Positions 1-7,879 of a stretch of DNA of 36,596 bases are shown one piece after another. The stretch covers positions 1 to 36,596 of the forward strand of contig JAFRBD010000022.1 of NCBI GenBank assembly GCA_017405065.1, given 5' to 3'. Both the position numbers and the translations under genes were made by a program. The notes beneath the pieces were generated by a model. That model was not told the origin of the DNA and made no database searches. It was given only the letters and a program-made list of their open reading frames with translations. Origin of the DNA: Ruminococcus sp. Lineage in GTDB: Bacteria > Bacillota > Clostridia > Oscillospirales > Acutalibacteraceae. The stretch's first letter is position 1; each line of letters begins with the position of its first letter.

Positions 1-110
1 TGCGGGCTCGCAATGACAGATCGAGGAAAGGGAGCCTTGGAGGGGTGCTGATCCTGTTTGTGAGATTGCCACGGCTCCTTAGGGAGCCTCGCAATGACAG
101 CGGGAGGATA
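1..110. repeat. Dispersed intergenic repeat, partial copies
   Basis: The 13-mer CTCGCAATGACAG occurs at 7-19 and again at 88-100. The second copy follows a small palindrome (GGCTCC TTA GGGAGCC, about 73-87) within a 'gattgccacg...ctcgcaatgacag' unit. Units of this shape are, to my knowledge, common intergenic repeats in gut Firmicutes. The first copy is cut by the window edge. No coding potential is seen in 1-128. Confidence 0.5.
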
Positions 111-128
111 GGGATTTTTTGCACAGAA

Positions 129-170
129 AAAGCAAAAGAAGCGCTCCCGAAGGAACGCCCCTTTTGCTTT
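129..170 (-). terminator. Intrinsic terminator of the small conserved protein gene
   Basis: AAAGCAAAAG (129-138) pairs perfectly with CTTTTGCTTT (161-170). An inner GCG/CGC and TCC/GGA extension closes on a CGAA loop. Read on the minus strand, the stem ends in a T-rich tract (CTTTTGCTTTTTC), which suits termination of the gene ending at 236. Confidence 0.75.
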
Positions 171-235
171 AGGATTTAAATTAACATGAAAAAAGTAGTG
201 ATTAGCAAATTAAATGGTTTCTGTTCTTCGCGTAA

Positions 236-499
236 TTACGCGGTATGTTCGATGTTGCCGAACATATTCAATCTGAATAACTTGCTCTCGTCAGCCGGAT
301 TGTCACAGAGGATATAAGCCTCGGTGATCTTGCCGCCGTTGATGAGCTGCGTCAAGCCGAGCAGCTGGCTGAGCTTGCTTCTCAGATTGATCTTGTCGCC
401 CTCGTGGGTGACGAGGTAGACATTGCCTTCGCAAGTGTCAAGCACGCTTAAGAACTCAGAAACGTCAATGTCGTGTAAACTCATGACAGAGGTCATCAT
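236..499 (-). CDS. Conserved hypothetical small protein, 87 residues
   Basis: Short acidic/neutral protein with the pattern FLSVLDTCEGNVYLVTHEGD followed by a KSKLSQLLG-like segment. It resembles a small, uncharacterised protein family widely conserved in Clostridia. Such members are often annotated 'polyA polymerase' in databases, without visible support for that function. I assign no function. The start is the first of two adjacent ATGs at 499: AGGAGG lies nine bases upstream, and longer readings would translate through that Shine-Dalgarno site. It has its own consensus-like promoter (625-652) and a terminator (129-170), so it is a monocistronic unit. Confidence 0.75.
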   Translation of the reverse strand: MMTSVMSLHDIDVSEFLSVLDTCEGNVYLVTHEGDKINLRSKLSQLLGLTQLINGGKITEAYILCDNPADESKLFRLNMFGNIEHTA

Positions 500-624
500 T
501 AATTTCCGCCTCCTTATTCTGCTTTTTCGTGCTGCCATTTACCATTTGGCATTGTGTCCTAAAATACCGTGCCGTCTTGGCCGCACGGCGCGGCAGTCAA
601 GCGGACTTTGTCTTGACGCTATTT

Positions 625-652
625 ATTATAGCACGCTTTTCGTGAAAGTCAA
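625..652 (-). promoter_or_regulatory. SigA-type promoter of the small conserved gene
   Basis: On the minus strand, TTGACT (652-647) and a perfect TATAAT (630-625) are separated by 16 bases. Transcription would start near 618, giving a leader of roughly 120 bases before the ATG at 499. Confidence 0.75.
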
Positions 653-965
653 CAACAAATTAAATATTTCTTTGTGCATAGTGCTAAAACCATGATGATT
701 TTTAATAATTTAGATGAATATTTGTTGTGTGAGTTGCACAACAAGTTCGACGGCATCTTTACGATTGAGAAAGAATGATGTAATCGGTTCTGTACAGTTT
801 GAACATTTCACCCTGACTTTGCCGCGGTTTACTGTCATTTTATCCAAAATCGCCGTTTCGGCGATGGAAACAGGCTTTATTGCCGGATAAACAGGCGTTC
901 AGCAGGGAAAATCTCTTGGTCTACGGCGCTGAATTCGTGATCAGCGGCAAGCGACCGGTGACCCA

Positions 966-1002
966 AAAGGAAAAGCGGACTCGATAAAGGAAAAGTGGAC
1001 TC
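966..1002 (+). repeat. Tandem 17-bp direct repeats upstream of the mutase promoter
   Basis: AAAGGAAAAGCGGACTC (966-982) and AAAGGAAAAGTGGACTC (986-1002) differ at one base and are spaced 20 bp start to start, about two helical turns. They end 8 bp before the -35 box at 1011, a position typical for an activator or repressor site. Confidence 0.55.
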
Positions 1003-1010
1003 TTTAGTGC

Positions 1011-1039
1011 TTGCACTGGAGAAGATTATTTGATACAAT
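1011..1039 (+). promoter_or_regulatory. SigA-type promoter of the phosphohexomutase gene
   Basis: TTGCAC (1011-1016), a 17-base spacer and TACAAT (1034-1039). Transcription would start about 1046, only some 24 bases before the ATG at 1070. Confidence 0.65.
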
Positions 1040-1069
1040 AACATGAGAAAATGCAATACGGAGGTTCTT

Positions 1070-2572
1070 ATGTTAAACGATACCTATCAAATATTCAAAA
1101 GCGGAACGGATATCCGCGGCGTCGCCAGCGAGGGCGTAGCGGACGAGCCGGTCAATATGACAGATGATATCCTGTCTGCGATGGCGGACGGCTTCATCCT
1201 GTGGACGGAGGAAAAGACGGGTAAGCCCGCCAATGAGCTGACGGTATCCGTCGGACACGACTGCCGTATCTCGGGCGAGCATATCGCGGATATCGTGATC
1301 CGCCGTCTGGCGAGAGCGGGCGTGAAGGTCTATGACTGCGGGCTGTCGTCAACGCCCGCGATGTTCATGACGACGGTCGATCTCGGCTGTGACGCGGCGG
1401 TGCAGATCACCGCGTCGCACCATCCCTTCAACCGCAACGGGCTGAAATTCTTTACCCGCGGCGGCGGTCTGGACAGCCCGGATATCGAGGCGATCCTGCA
1501 GCACGCGCAGGACGGCGATCAGCCTGAGAAGGCGGCGGGCGGGGTAGTTTCGCCGATCAATTATATGGACAATTATTCCGCGCACCTGCGCGAGATCATC
1601 AAGCGTGAAGTGAACGCGGAGGATTATGAGTATCCGCTTGCGGGATTTCATATCGTGGTGGACGCGGGCAACGGCGCGGGCGGCTTTTATGCGGATCGCG
1701 TGTTGGCGCCCTTAGGCGCGGATACGAGCGGCTCGCGCTATCTGGAACCGGACGGGATGTTCCCGAACCATGTGCCCAATCCCGAGAACGCCAAGGCGAT
1801 GGAGAGCATCTGTGAGGCGGTGCTTCAGAGCAAAGCCGACCTCGGCGTGATCTTTGACACCGACGTTGACCGCGGCGGCGCGGTGGATCAATACGGCAAG
1901 GAGATCAACCGCAACCGTCTGGTGGCACTGGCGGCGTGTCTGGCGCTGGAGAACAATCCCGGCGGCACGGTGGTCACCGATTCTATCACCTCGACGGGTC
2001 TGCATGAATTCATTGAAAAGAACCTCGGCGGTAAGCATTACCGCTACCGCCGAGGTTATAAAAACGTCATCAATAAGGCGATCGAGCTGAAGGCGCAGGG
2101 CGTCTGCGCGCCGCTCGCGATCGAGACCTCGGGTCACGCCGCGATGGAGGAGAACTATTTTCTCGACGACGGCGCCTATCTGTGTACCAAAATCATCATC
2201 AAGGCGGCGCAGCTCAGGCAGAAGGGCGAGACCCTCGACAGCCTGCTTGCCGATCTGAAGGAGCCGGTCGAGGAAAAGGAGATCCGCATCAGGATCACCG
2301 ATAAGGACTTTAAGACGACGGGTCAGCGCGTGATCGACGAGCTGCAGAAATATGCCGAAAGTCAGCCCGACTGGCAGATCGCGCCCGATAACCGCGAGGG
2401 TATCCGCGTCAGCTTTGACAAGGATAACGGCGACGGATGGTTCCTGCTGAGGCTGTCCGTACACGATCCGATCCTGCCGCTGAACATCGAGAGCGACAGT
2501 GAGGGCGGCGTGAAGGTGATCGAGGAAAAGGTCATGGGATTCCTGCGGACACAGGAAGGGATATTAGTATAA
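1070..2572 (+). CDS. Phosphomannomutase/phosphoglucomutase family protein
   Basis: Alpha-D-phosphohexomutase that interconverts hexose 1- and 6-phosphates (glucose or mannose) for cell-wall and polysaccharide precursors, cytosolic. All four family signatures are visible in the 500 residues: the phosphoserine loop TASHHP (114-119, Ser116), the metal loop DTDVDR (263-268), the sugar-binding loop ETSGH (352-356), and the C-terminal phosphate loop around DNREGIRVSF. The first-loop HHP and length suit the bacterial PMM/PGM group; glucose versus mannose preference cannot be read from sequence. The start at 1070 follows GGAGG closely; an ATG 27 bases earlier lies upstream of that site and is not used. 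It appears monocistronic. Confidence 0.9.
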   Translation: MLNDTYQIFKSGTDIRGVASEGVADEPVNMTDDILSAMADGFILWTEEKTGKPANELTVSVGHDCRISGEHIADIVIRRLARAGVKVYDCGLSSTPAMFMTTVDLGCDAAVQITASHHPFNRNGLKFFTRGGGLDSPDIEAILQHAQDGDQPEKAAGGVVSPINYMDNYSAHLREIIKREVNAEDYEYPLAGFHIVVDAGNGAGGFYADRVLAPLGADTSGSRYLEPDGMFPNHVPNPENAKAMESICEAVLQSKADLGVIFDTDVDRGGAVDQYGKEINRNRLVALAACLALENNPGGTVVTDSITSTGLHEFIEKNLGGKHYRYRRGYKNVINKAIELKAQGVCAPLAIETSGHAAMEENYFLDDGAYLCTKIIIKAAQLRQKGETLDSLLADLKEPVEEKEIRIRITDKDFKTTGQRVIDELQKYAESQPDWQIAPDNREGIRVSFDKDNGDGWFLLRLSVHDPILPLNIESDSEGGVKVIEEKVMGFLRTQEGILV

Positions 2573-2705
2573 TTAGGAATGAGGAATGAGGGATCAGGAA
2601 TTATGGTACAGCGCTTTTTTGAGACCGTCGAAAATGGTGCGCGCACCCAAAATATTGTTACAACGTGTCAGATTTTGCACTAAATGTACGCTTCCTAATT
2701 CCTAA
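2571..2705. repeat. Possible miniature inverted-repeat unit between the mutase and acpP
   Basis: AATTAGGAA (2571-2579) is matched in inverted orientation by TTCCTAATT (2692-2700), enclosing about 110 bp without a gene. The left end continues as repeated 'GGAATGAGG' units, and similar 'gaggaatgaggaatt' sequence recurs near 31558-31573. The 9-bp termini suggest a small non-autonomous element or a degenerate repeat. No target-site duplication is evident. Confidence 0.35.
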
Positions 2706-2738
2706 ACAGCACTAACGGTTAAAAAATTGACATAATCC

Positions 2739-2767
2739 TTGACAAAGGGCGATAATACTAATAATAT
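2739..2767 (+). promoter_or_regulatory. SigA-type promoter of acpP
   Basis: A perfect TTGACA (2739-2744), a 17-base spacer and TAATAT (2762-2767). A second TTGACA sits 12 bp upstream (2727-2732) without an equally good -10. The implied leader is about 120 bases. Confidence 0.7.
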
Positions 2768-2895
2768 GATGTTGTACTATGAAAACGGTGTGCCGTTTTC
2801 ATTGGGCAGAGCGGATGATTCCGACGGCTGTTTGGCGGTCGGTTCCATCGGCGTACGCCCGCTTTGACACGCATATTCAATTAGGAGGAGACACA

Positions 2896-3123
2896 ATGGT
2901 ATTAGAAAAGATTAAGGTTATCCTTGCCGAGCAGTTTGATGTGGAAGAGGATTCTTTGAAGCTCGATACCGATCTGCAGGATGATTTAGGCGCGGATTCT
3001 CTGGACGTCATCGATCTGCTCATGTCCAGTGAGGATGAGTTTGAGATCGAGATCCCCGACGAGGAGATCGAGAACATTCGCACCGTGGGCGATCTGGTAA
3101 ACTATATCGAATCGAATATCTGA
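2896..3123 (+). CDS. acpP: Acyl carrier protein
   Basis: Small acidic protein (75 residues) that carries growing acyl chains as thioesters on 4'-phosphopantetheine during type II fatty acid synthesis. The attachment motif is LGADSLD with Ser35. Flanking helices (LEKIKVILAEQF and VGDLVNYIESNI) match a standard ACP. The start at 2896 follows AGGAGG with ideal spacing. The longer in-frame reading from 2779 translates the leader and lacks a ribosome site. No other fab gene is adjacent. It has its own promoter and a strong terminator, so it is transcribed alone. Confidence 0.93.
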   Translation: MVLEKIKVILAEQFDVEEDSLKLDTDLQDDLGADSLDVIDLLMSSEDEFEIEIPDEEIENIRTVGDLVNYIESNI

Positions 3124-3137
3124 TCTGCAAAAAGATT

Positions 3138-3167
3138 AGGGCGGCTTTGAGCCGCCTTATTTTTTTG
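3138..3167 (+). terminator. Terminator of acpP, shared with convergent spoVAF
   Basis: GGCGGC (3140-3145), loop TTTGA and GCCGCC (3151-3156) are followed by TTATTTTTTT. It lies between two convergent genes. On the minus strand the stem is followed by a weaker T tract, so it may act both ways. Confidence 0.85.
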
Positions 3168-3169
3168 CG

Positions 3170-4570
3170 CTAATTTTGTTTCATTCTTGTTCTTGTCAGC
3201 TTCTTTTTCAGCTCCTGCGGCTTGAAGGGGATGAGGGGATAGAGGTAGCTTTTGCCGCTGATGGTCTTGTTGGTCGCGAGGAGAGCGATCAGGATGACGA
3301 TGCCGATAATGAAGCCGACGAGGTTGCCGATATAGGTCGCCGTCAGCAGGATGAAGCGCGCGTATTTCAGCGAGAAGCCCAGCTCGTAGTTGGGTTGGCT
3401 ATAGTTGGCGATGGTGACGAAGGCGACGTAGAGGGTGGAGGCGGTGGTGAACCAACCGGCGTTGACGGCAAACTGGCTGAACGCGATCGCGCCGATGATG
3501 CCGATCGCGGAGGTCAGGGAGCTGGGGGTATGCAGGGCGGCGAGACGCAGGCCGTCGATGCACAGCTCCATGATGATGAGCTGCCAGTAGATCGGCAGGC
3601 TGGTCGGCTCCACCATCAATACGAATTGAAAGACCTGCGGAACGTGTTCGGGATTTTGCAGACACAGCAGCCACAGCGGGGTAAGCAGCACCGAGGCGAT
3701 GGTGATGAGGTAGCGCGTGATGCGGATATAGGTGCCGGTGATGGGCGGAAAGTAGTAGTCGTCCGCCTCCTCGAGGACGTCGAAGATGGACGTCGGGATC
3801 AATAAAGCGGAGGGGGAGTTGTCGACGAGGATGACGATATTGCCCTTGAGACAGACCGCCGCCGCGACGTCCGGGCGCTCGGTGTATTTGATCTTCGGGA
3901 AGGGGTTGAGCCACTTCTTCTGGTAGAGCGCTTCGATCAGGCTTTGCTGATTCATGCTCAGGTTGGCGATGTCGAGACTTTTGATGCGGTCGGTGATATT
4001 TTTCAGCAGGGTGTGGTCGACCTTGTTGTCCATGTAGCAGATGATGATATCACTCTTGCTCTCCCGTCCGACGGTCATCGCCTTGGTGACGAAGTTCGCG
4101 GAGCGGATGCGGCGGCGGATCAGCGCGGAGTTGAAGATGACGGTCTCGACAAACCCGTCCTTGCTGCCGCGCAGTACCTTATCGTCTTCCGGCTCGGAGG
4201 TGGAGCGCTGGGGATAGGTGCGCATGTCAAAGGCGATCGCGGCGGTGAAGTCCTCGGCGATCAGACAGGGGATGCCGCTGAGGACGTTTTTGACGACCTC
4301 GTCGGGCTTGTCGACGATGCTGATCTCGACGTAGGGGACGCAGTGGCGGCAGAATTCTTCGGCGGAGCTGAGGTATTCGGGACGGGTATTGCTGTAGAAG
4401 AACTCCATCAGCTTTTCCATGATATCGTCCTTGATCAGCCCGTTGATGTAGAAGATGACGGCTTTTTTGCCGGCGATGACGATATTGCGCTCGATGATGT
4501 CAAAGCAGTCGTCACAGCGCAGGAGCCGCGCGAGGGTGCGGCGGTTGGTTTCGTAGGATGAGGTGAACAT
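3170..4570 (-). CDS. spoVAF: SpoVAF/GerA-family spore germination membrane protein
   Basis: Member of the GerA family, most like stage V sporulation protein AF, an inner-membrane spore protein linked to germinant receptors and dipicolinate channels. The N-terminal half (about 1-250) is soluble and carries family blocks RSTSEPEDDKVLRGSKDGF (122-140), ALIRRRIR (149-156) and WLNPFPKIKYTERPDVA (220-236). The C-terminal half has about five membrane segments (roughly 283-304, 326-345, 352-370, 376-392, 403-433). Length (466) suits SpoVAF. It is an orphan: no spoVA cistrons and no gerAB or gerAC partner are beside it. The GerA A-subunit is the alternative call. A weak AAGGA lies upstream of the ATG at 4570. 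Confidence 0.8.
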   Translation of the reverse strand: MFTSSYETNRRTLARLLRCDDCFDIIERNIVIAGKKAVIFYINGLIKDDIMEKLMEFFYSNTRPEYLSSAEEFCRHCVPYVEISIVDKPDEVVKNVLSGIPCLIAEDFTAAIAFDMRTYPQRSTSEPEDDKVLRGSKDGFVETVIFNSALIRRRIRSANFVTKAMTVGRESKSDIIICYMDNKVDHTLLKNITDRIKSLDIANLSMNQQSLIEALYQKKWLNPFPKIKYTERPDVAAAVCLKGNIVILVDNSPSALLIPTSIFDVLEEADDYYFPPITGTYIRITRYLITIASVLLTPLWLLCLQNPEHVPQVFQFVLMVEPTSLPIYWQLIIMELCIDGLRLAALHTPSSLTSAIGIIGAIAFSQFAVNAGWFTTASTLYVAFVTIANYSQPNYELGFSLKYARFILLTATYIGNLVGFIIGIVILIALLATNKTISGKSYLYPLIPFKPQELKKKLTRTRMKQN

Positions 4571-4610
4571 GGGATCGGTCCTTTTAAAATAATTTTTATT
4601 ATTTTTTTCG

Positions 4611-4639
4611 AAGTTGCATACTTTTATGCAACTTTTTTT
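4611..4639 (+). terminator. Perfect palindrome with T-run between spoVAF and the phage island
   Basis: AAGTTGCATA (4611-4620), loop CTTT and TATGCAACTT (4625-4634) are followed by TTTTT on the plus strand. It is a textbook plus-strand terminator, yet no plus-strand gene lies upstream since 3123. It may insulate the phage block, attenuate a short leader, or serve as an operator palindrome in the spoVAF 5' region. Confidence 0.6.
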
Positions 4640-4698
4640 ATTATCTCGGCATAGGTGGGAGATGAATGATCGTACAACGGTCTTGATCTTCCGTGCCG

Positions 4699-4727
4699 AT
4701 ACTTGAATAAGGATCGGTATTCAGTAT
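4699..4727 (+). promoter_or_regulatory. Imperfect inverted repeat ahead of terS
   Basis: ATAC-T-TGAATA (4699-4709) pairs with TATTCAGTAT (4718-4727) around an 8-base loop, with one bulged T. It lies 18 bases before the GTG start of the terminase gene. It may be an operator or a leader hairpin. I see no convincing promoter: only a weak TTGAAT-16-TATGAG overlapping this repeat. Confidence 0.35.
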
Positions 4728-4745
4728 GAGGAAAGGAAGGAAACA

Positions 4746-5231
4746 GTGAAACCGAGAGAAAAAGAATTCTGCCGTTTGATGACGGTATATGCCGATCCGA
4801 TCAGAGCGGCGCGGGAAGCGGGCTACAAGGAGCCGGAAAAGGCATGGTCAGAGCTTTCCGCGCGCGAGGAGATCGTCGGCGAGATCCGCCGCCGCTGCGA
4901 GAATATCCGCTCGATATACGAGAGTACCGCTGTATGCGGATTGTATCGGCTCGCCTACGGCGGCGTGAGCGACGCGCTGACGTTCATCAATCGGGAGATC
5001 ATTCGCGAGGAGGATCTCAGAGCGCTCGACCTGAGAAATGTCTCGGAGATCAAGCGTACCGACAAGGGCGTCGAGATCAAGTTCTGTGACAGGATGAAGG
5101 CGGTCGACAAGCTGCAGGAGGTACTGGGCGTTTCTTCCGAAAACAAGGGAGGCTCGGGGCTTCTTGACGCGATCCTGCTGTCAGCCGAGGCGCTCGGCAC
5201 TCGCTCGGGAAGTGAGACCGATGCAGTATAA
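4746..5231 (+). CDS. Phage terminase small subunit
   Basis: First gene of the structural island. Small terminases recognise phage DNA and load the packaging motor. The opening PREKEFCRLMTVYADPIRAAREAGY is the helix-turn-helix segment of the Terminase_2/XtmA-type family: 'EFCRLM...AAREAGY' matches the usual 'FVdeYl.d.NataAaiRAGYs'. The remainder is helical, and the length (161) is normal. The start is GTG at 4746, preceded by GGAAGG. Its end overlaps the large subunit by 11 bases, suggesting coupled translation. Confidence 0.8.
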   Translation: MKPREKEFCRLMTVYADPIRAAREAGYKEPEKAWSELSAREEIVGEIRRRCENIRSIYESTAVCGLYRLAYGGVSDALTFINREIIREEDLRALDLRNVSEIKRTDKGVEIKFCDRMKAVDKLQEVLGVSSENKGGSGLLDAILLSAEALGTRSGSETDAV

Positions 5232-6471
5232 GCCGCTGTCGGCAAAACAGCTTCGGGCGATGTTCTGGTGGGCGAAGGGCTCGGGGACCGAGCATTATGA
5301 CGCCGTGATCTGCGACGGCGCCGTGCGCTCCGGCAAGACCTTTTCGCTTTCTCTGTCCTTTGTGATGTGGGCGAGCTTATGCTTTGACGGCGCGCTGCTG
5401 GGCTTTTGCGGCAAGACGATCTCGGCGCTGCGGCGCAATGTGATCATCCCCCTCCTGCCTTGTCTGAAGGAGCTCGGCTTTGATGTGCGTGAAAGCGTCA
5501 GCAACAACCGCCTGCATATCCGTTTCGGGAATCGTGAGAACACTTTCTTTCTCTTTTCCGGAAAGGATGAAGGCTCCGCTTCGCTGATTCAGGGCGTTAC
5601 GCTGTCAGGGATCCTGTTCGACGAGGTCGCGCTGATGCCGCGCTCCTTTGTGGAACAGGCGCTGGCGCGTTGCTCGGTCGGCGGTTCGCGGTTCTTCTTC
5701 AACTGTAATCCCGAGTACCCCTCACACTGGTTTTATCGGGAATGGATCAAAAACAGGGAGCAGAAAAACGCCTTGTACATCCATTTCCGCATGCGGGACA
5801 ACCCTTCTCTGAGCGAGAAAATGCTCAGGCGGTATGAGAGTCTGTATACGGGCGCTTTTTATCGCCGCTTTGTCGAGGGAGAATGGGTGAGCGTCTCGGG
5901 CGCTGTCTATCCCTTTATGGGCGACAGCGGTATGTTCATCCCGCCTCCCGACGCCGTCTGTGAGGAATACTGTGTCTCCTGCGATTACGGCACGGTGAAT
6001 CCTACGTCGATGGGTCTGTGGGGGCGCAGGGGCGGTACGTGGTATCGCCTTCGCGAGAGTTACTACGACGCGCGAAAGGTCGGCAAGAGCAGAACGGATG
6101 AGGAACACTATGATTCTTTAAAAGAATTATTGGGTGAGCTTTTGCCGACTGCGGTGATCGTCGATCCGTCAGCCGCGAGCTTTATCGAGGTGATCGAGCG
6201 GCACGGGCTGTATCCTGTCGTCAGAGCGGACAACAACGTCATCGACGGGATCCGCAAAACGAGTCAGGCACTCAGAGACGGGGAGATCGTGATCTGCAGC
6301 ACCTGCACCGACGCCATCCGTGAGTTTTCGCTTTATCGCTGGGACGAAAACAAGCCGATGGACACGGTGATCAAGCGCGACGATCACGCGATGGATGACA
6401 TACGGTATTTTGTCAGTTATATAAAGGCGAACGGAGAAAACCTCGGTTACGCTTTTATCGAACGAGAATGA
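5221..6471 (+). CDS. Phage terminase large subunit (PBSX-like)
   Basis: ATP-driven DNA packaging motor with a headful or site nuclease. In 416 residues, the ATPase domain shows Walker A GAVRSGKT (33-40) and Walker B ILFDE (131-135). The C-terminal nuclease domain shows the acidic clusters CDYG (Asp255), VDPS (Asp315) and DHAMDD (388-393). All key residues look intact, so packaging activity is plausible. The start is the ATG at 5221 overlapping the small subunit; an upstream ATG at 5164 would lie deep inside that gene. Its stop overlaps a 30-codon ORF through ATGA. Confidence 0.92.
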   Translation: MQYKPLSAKQLRAMFWWAKGSGTEHYDAVICDGAVRSGKTFSLSLSFVMWASLCFDGALLGFCGKTISALRRNVIIPLLPCLKELGFDVRESVSNNRLHIRFGNRENTFFLFSGKDEGSASLIQGVTLSGILFDEVALMPRSFVEQALARCSVGGSRFFFNCNPEYPSHWFYREWIKNREQKNALYIHFRMRDNPSLSEKMLRRYESLYTGAFYRRFVEGEWVSVSGAVYPFMGDSGMFIPPPDAVCEEYCVSCDYGTVNPTSMGLWGRRGGTWYRLRESYYDARKVGKSRTDEEHYDSLKELLGELLPTAVIVDPSAASFIEVIERHGLYPVVRADNNVIDGIRKTSQALRDGEIVICSTCTDAIREFSLYRWDENKPMDTVIKRDDHAMDDIRYFVSYIKANGENLGYAFIERE

Positions 6472-6560
6472 CCGCTGTTTACTATGATGCAAAGGCGATC
6501 ATCAAACAGTTTTTTCATGATGTTAAGAAAAAGGTTTCTCGTTATCACCCGATCAATTGA
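6468..6560 (+). CDS. Possible 30-residue basic small protein
   Basis: ATG at 6468 overlaps the terminase stop as ATGA, a coupling arrangement used repeatedly in this island. The predicted peptide is Lys/His-rich with an aromatic-hydrophobic helix (AKAIIKQFFHDVKKKV). No family is recognised. It has no separate ribosome site. It may be a real micro-gene of the island or the decayed start of a lost gene, because the next 185 bases hold no ORF before the portal. Confidence 0.35.
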   Translation: MTAVYYDAKAIIKQFFHDVKKKVSRYHPIN

Positions 6561-6602
6561 TACAATACCTCTCGTCGTTTGCTGTACTTGTTGAGGCGGT
6601 CA

Positions 6603-6705
6603 GGCACGACCGCTCTCGTACTCGTGCCGCAGCTCCTCCTCTCCCCAAAAAGCAGGGGCTTTTCGGGGACTCCGGAGGGCGACAGCTCCCTTTCCCAAAG
6701 GAGCC
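6603..6705. repeat. Three successive hairpins between terminase and portal, one a family A repeat
   Basis: Hairpin 1 pairs GGCACGA (6603-6609) with TCGTGCC (6622-6628). Hairpin 2 pairs CCCC-AAAAGC with GCTTTT-GGGG (6643-6668). Hairpin 3 (about 6684-6705) is the minus-orientation core of repeat family A, of the type seen downstream at 31107, 32735 and 33843. None is followed by a good T-run. This is the only sizeable untranslated stretch inside the phage block. Confidence 0.5.
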
Positions 6706-6745
6706 TTTCTTAACAAATGAAATAATTATTGACAGGAGGTTAATC

Positions 6746-7879
6746 TTGCGATTATTTTCGAAAAGAAAAAATCCCCATGTCCCTCAGGTACAGACCTGTA
6801 CTGCGGCGGACAGGGGCATTATCCCTCCCTTACACATCCCGGACGATCCTGTCGAGTTCCGGCTGTATCGTGAACTCAGAATGAAAGTTCCCGTGATCGA
6901 TGCGGCGATCATGAAGCTGGTGCGTCTGCTCGGTGAGTTCAGGATCGTCTGCGCGGATGAGCCGTCGCAGAAAGCGATGGATGATTTTGTATCGCGTGTG
7001 CCGGTCGGCGGCGTTTCGACGGGACTGTATACCTTTATCTGTTCCTACTTCGATCAGCTGCTGACCTGCGGTAAGGCGGTGGGTGAGATCGCCGTTTATG
7101 AGGACGGCGGGATCGCCGCGCTGTATAACGCTCCGGCAGACGCGGTGACGCTTCGCGCAGGGGAAAACCCCGTGGATGCGAGGATGGTTCACAGCGGGAT
7201 CGGTATGAAGGAGATCGAACGTCCCGAACTTCTTTGCGTGACCTTGCTGAATCCTCAGCCGGGTACTTTTCGCGGGACGTCGATTCTCAGCGGTCTGCCC
7301 TTTGTCAGCGATCTGCTGACGAAGATCTTCCGCTGTGTGGGTCAGAATTTTGAGCGCGCGGGCAACGTGCGCTTTGCCGTGACCTACAACCCTCCCGCAG
7401 GCGCGGGCGCGGTCAACGCGCGTCAGCGTGTGAAGGAGATCGCCGAGCAGTGGAGCAGCGCGATGCGCGACAAGAACAGAGTATGCGACTTTGTGTCCGT
7501 CGGCGACGTCAATATCCGCGCGATCGGCGCGGACAGCCAGATCCTTGACTGCGACGTTCCGATCCGCCATGTGCTCGAGCAGATCGTGGCGAAGCTGAGT
7601 GTTCCGCCGTTTCTGCTGGGACTGTCGTGGTCCTCGACCGAGCGGATGTCCTCTCAGCAGGCGGATATCCTGACCTCGGAGCTGGAGCATTACCGCTTTT
7701 TGCTCACCCCCGTGATCGAAAAGATCGCGCGGGTGTTTCTGAAGGCGGAGCGGCTCGATCCGCGTGTGACGGTCGAATGGAGCAACATCAGCTTACAGGA
7801 TGAAACGGAGCTTGCCGCAGCGCGTCTGGATAATGCGCGCGCGGCGCAGCTCGAGCGGAGCATGGAGGTGAAAGAATGA
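6746..7879 (+). CDS. Phage portal protein
   Basis: Dodecameric portal at the capsid vertex through which DNA enters and leaves. The 377-residue product sits between terminase and protease as expected. It carries the portal-like C-terminal segment LSVPPFLLGLSWSSTERMSS followed by a helical stretch SELEHYRFLLTPVIEKIARVF, typical of HK97/XkdE-type portals. The start chosen is TTG at 6746, six bases after a perfect AGGAGG (6734-6739). The ORF is open back to 6557, but that extension runs through hairpins and a dispersed repeat. Its stop overlaps the next ATG. Confidence 0.85.
   Translation: MRLFSKRKNPHVPQVQTCTAADRGIIPPLHIPDDPVEFRLYRELRMKVPVIDAAIMKLVRLLGEFRIVCADEPSQKAMDDFVSRVPVGGVSTGLYTFICSYFDQLLTCGKAVGEIAVYEDGGIAALYNAPADAVTLRAGENPVDARMVHSGIGMKEIERPELLCVTLLNPQPGTFRGTSILSGLPFVSDLLTKIFRCVGQNFERAGNVRFAVTYNPPAGAGAVNARQRVKEIAEQWSSAMRDKNRVCDFVSVGDVNIRAIGADSQILDCDVPIRHVLEQIVAKLSVPPFLLGLSWSSTERMSSQQADILTSELEHYRFLLTPVIEKIARVFLKAERLDPRVTVEWSNISLQDETELAAARLDNARAAQLERSMEVKE

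Larger units (their letters stand above)
500..1010. other. Divergent intergenic region, no convincing gene
   Basis: This 510 bp gap separates the minus-strand small protein from the plus-strand phosphohexomutase. It holds the minus promoter (625-652) and a long leader of about 120 bases for the small protein. A 28-codon ATG ORF at about 692 has no ribosome binding site and is not called. A pair of direct repeats at 966-1002 lies just ahead of the mutase promoter. Nothing else is recognisable. Confidence 0.5.

Noticed and set aside
423-695. 90-codon plus-strand ORF over the small conserved gene's 5' end
   Set aside because: It is antisense to a better-supported gene and its promoter, with no ribosome site or recognisable composition.
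1712-2464. Long minus-strand ORF (250 codons) inside the phosphohexomutase gene
   Set aside because: A shadow of high-GC coding sequence; the sense strand has all family motifs.
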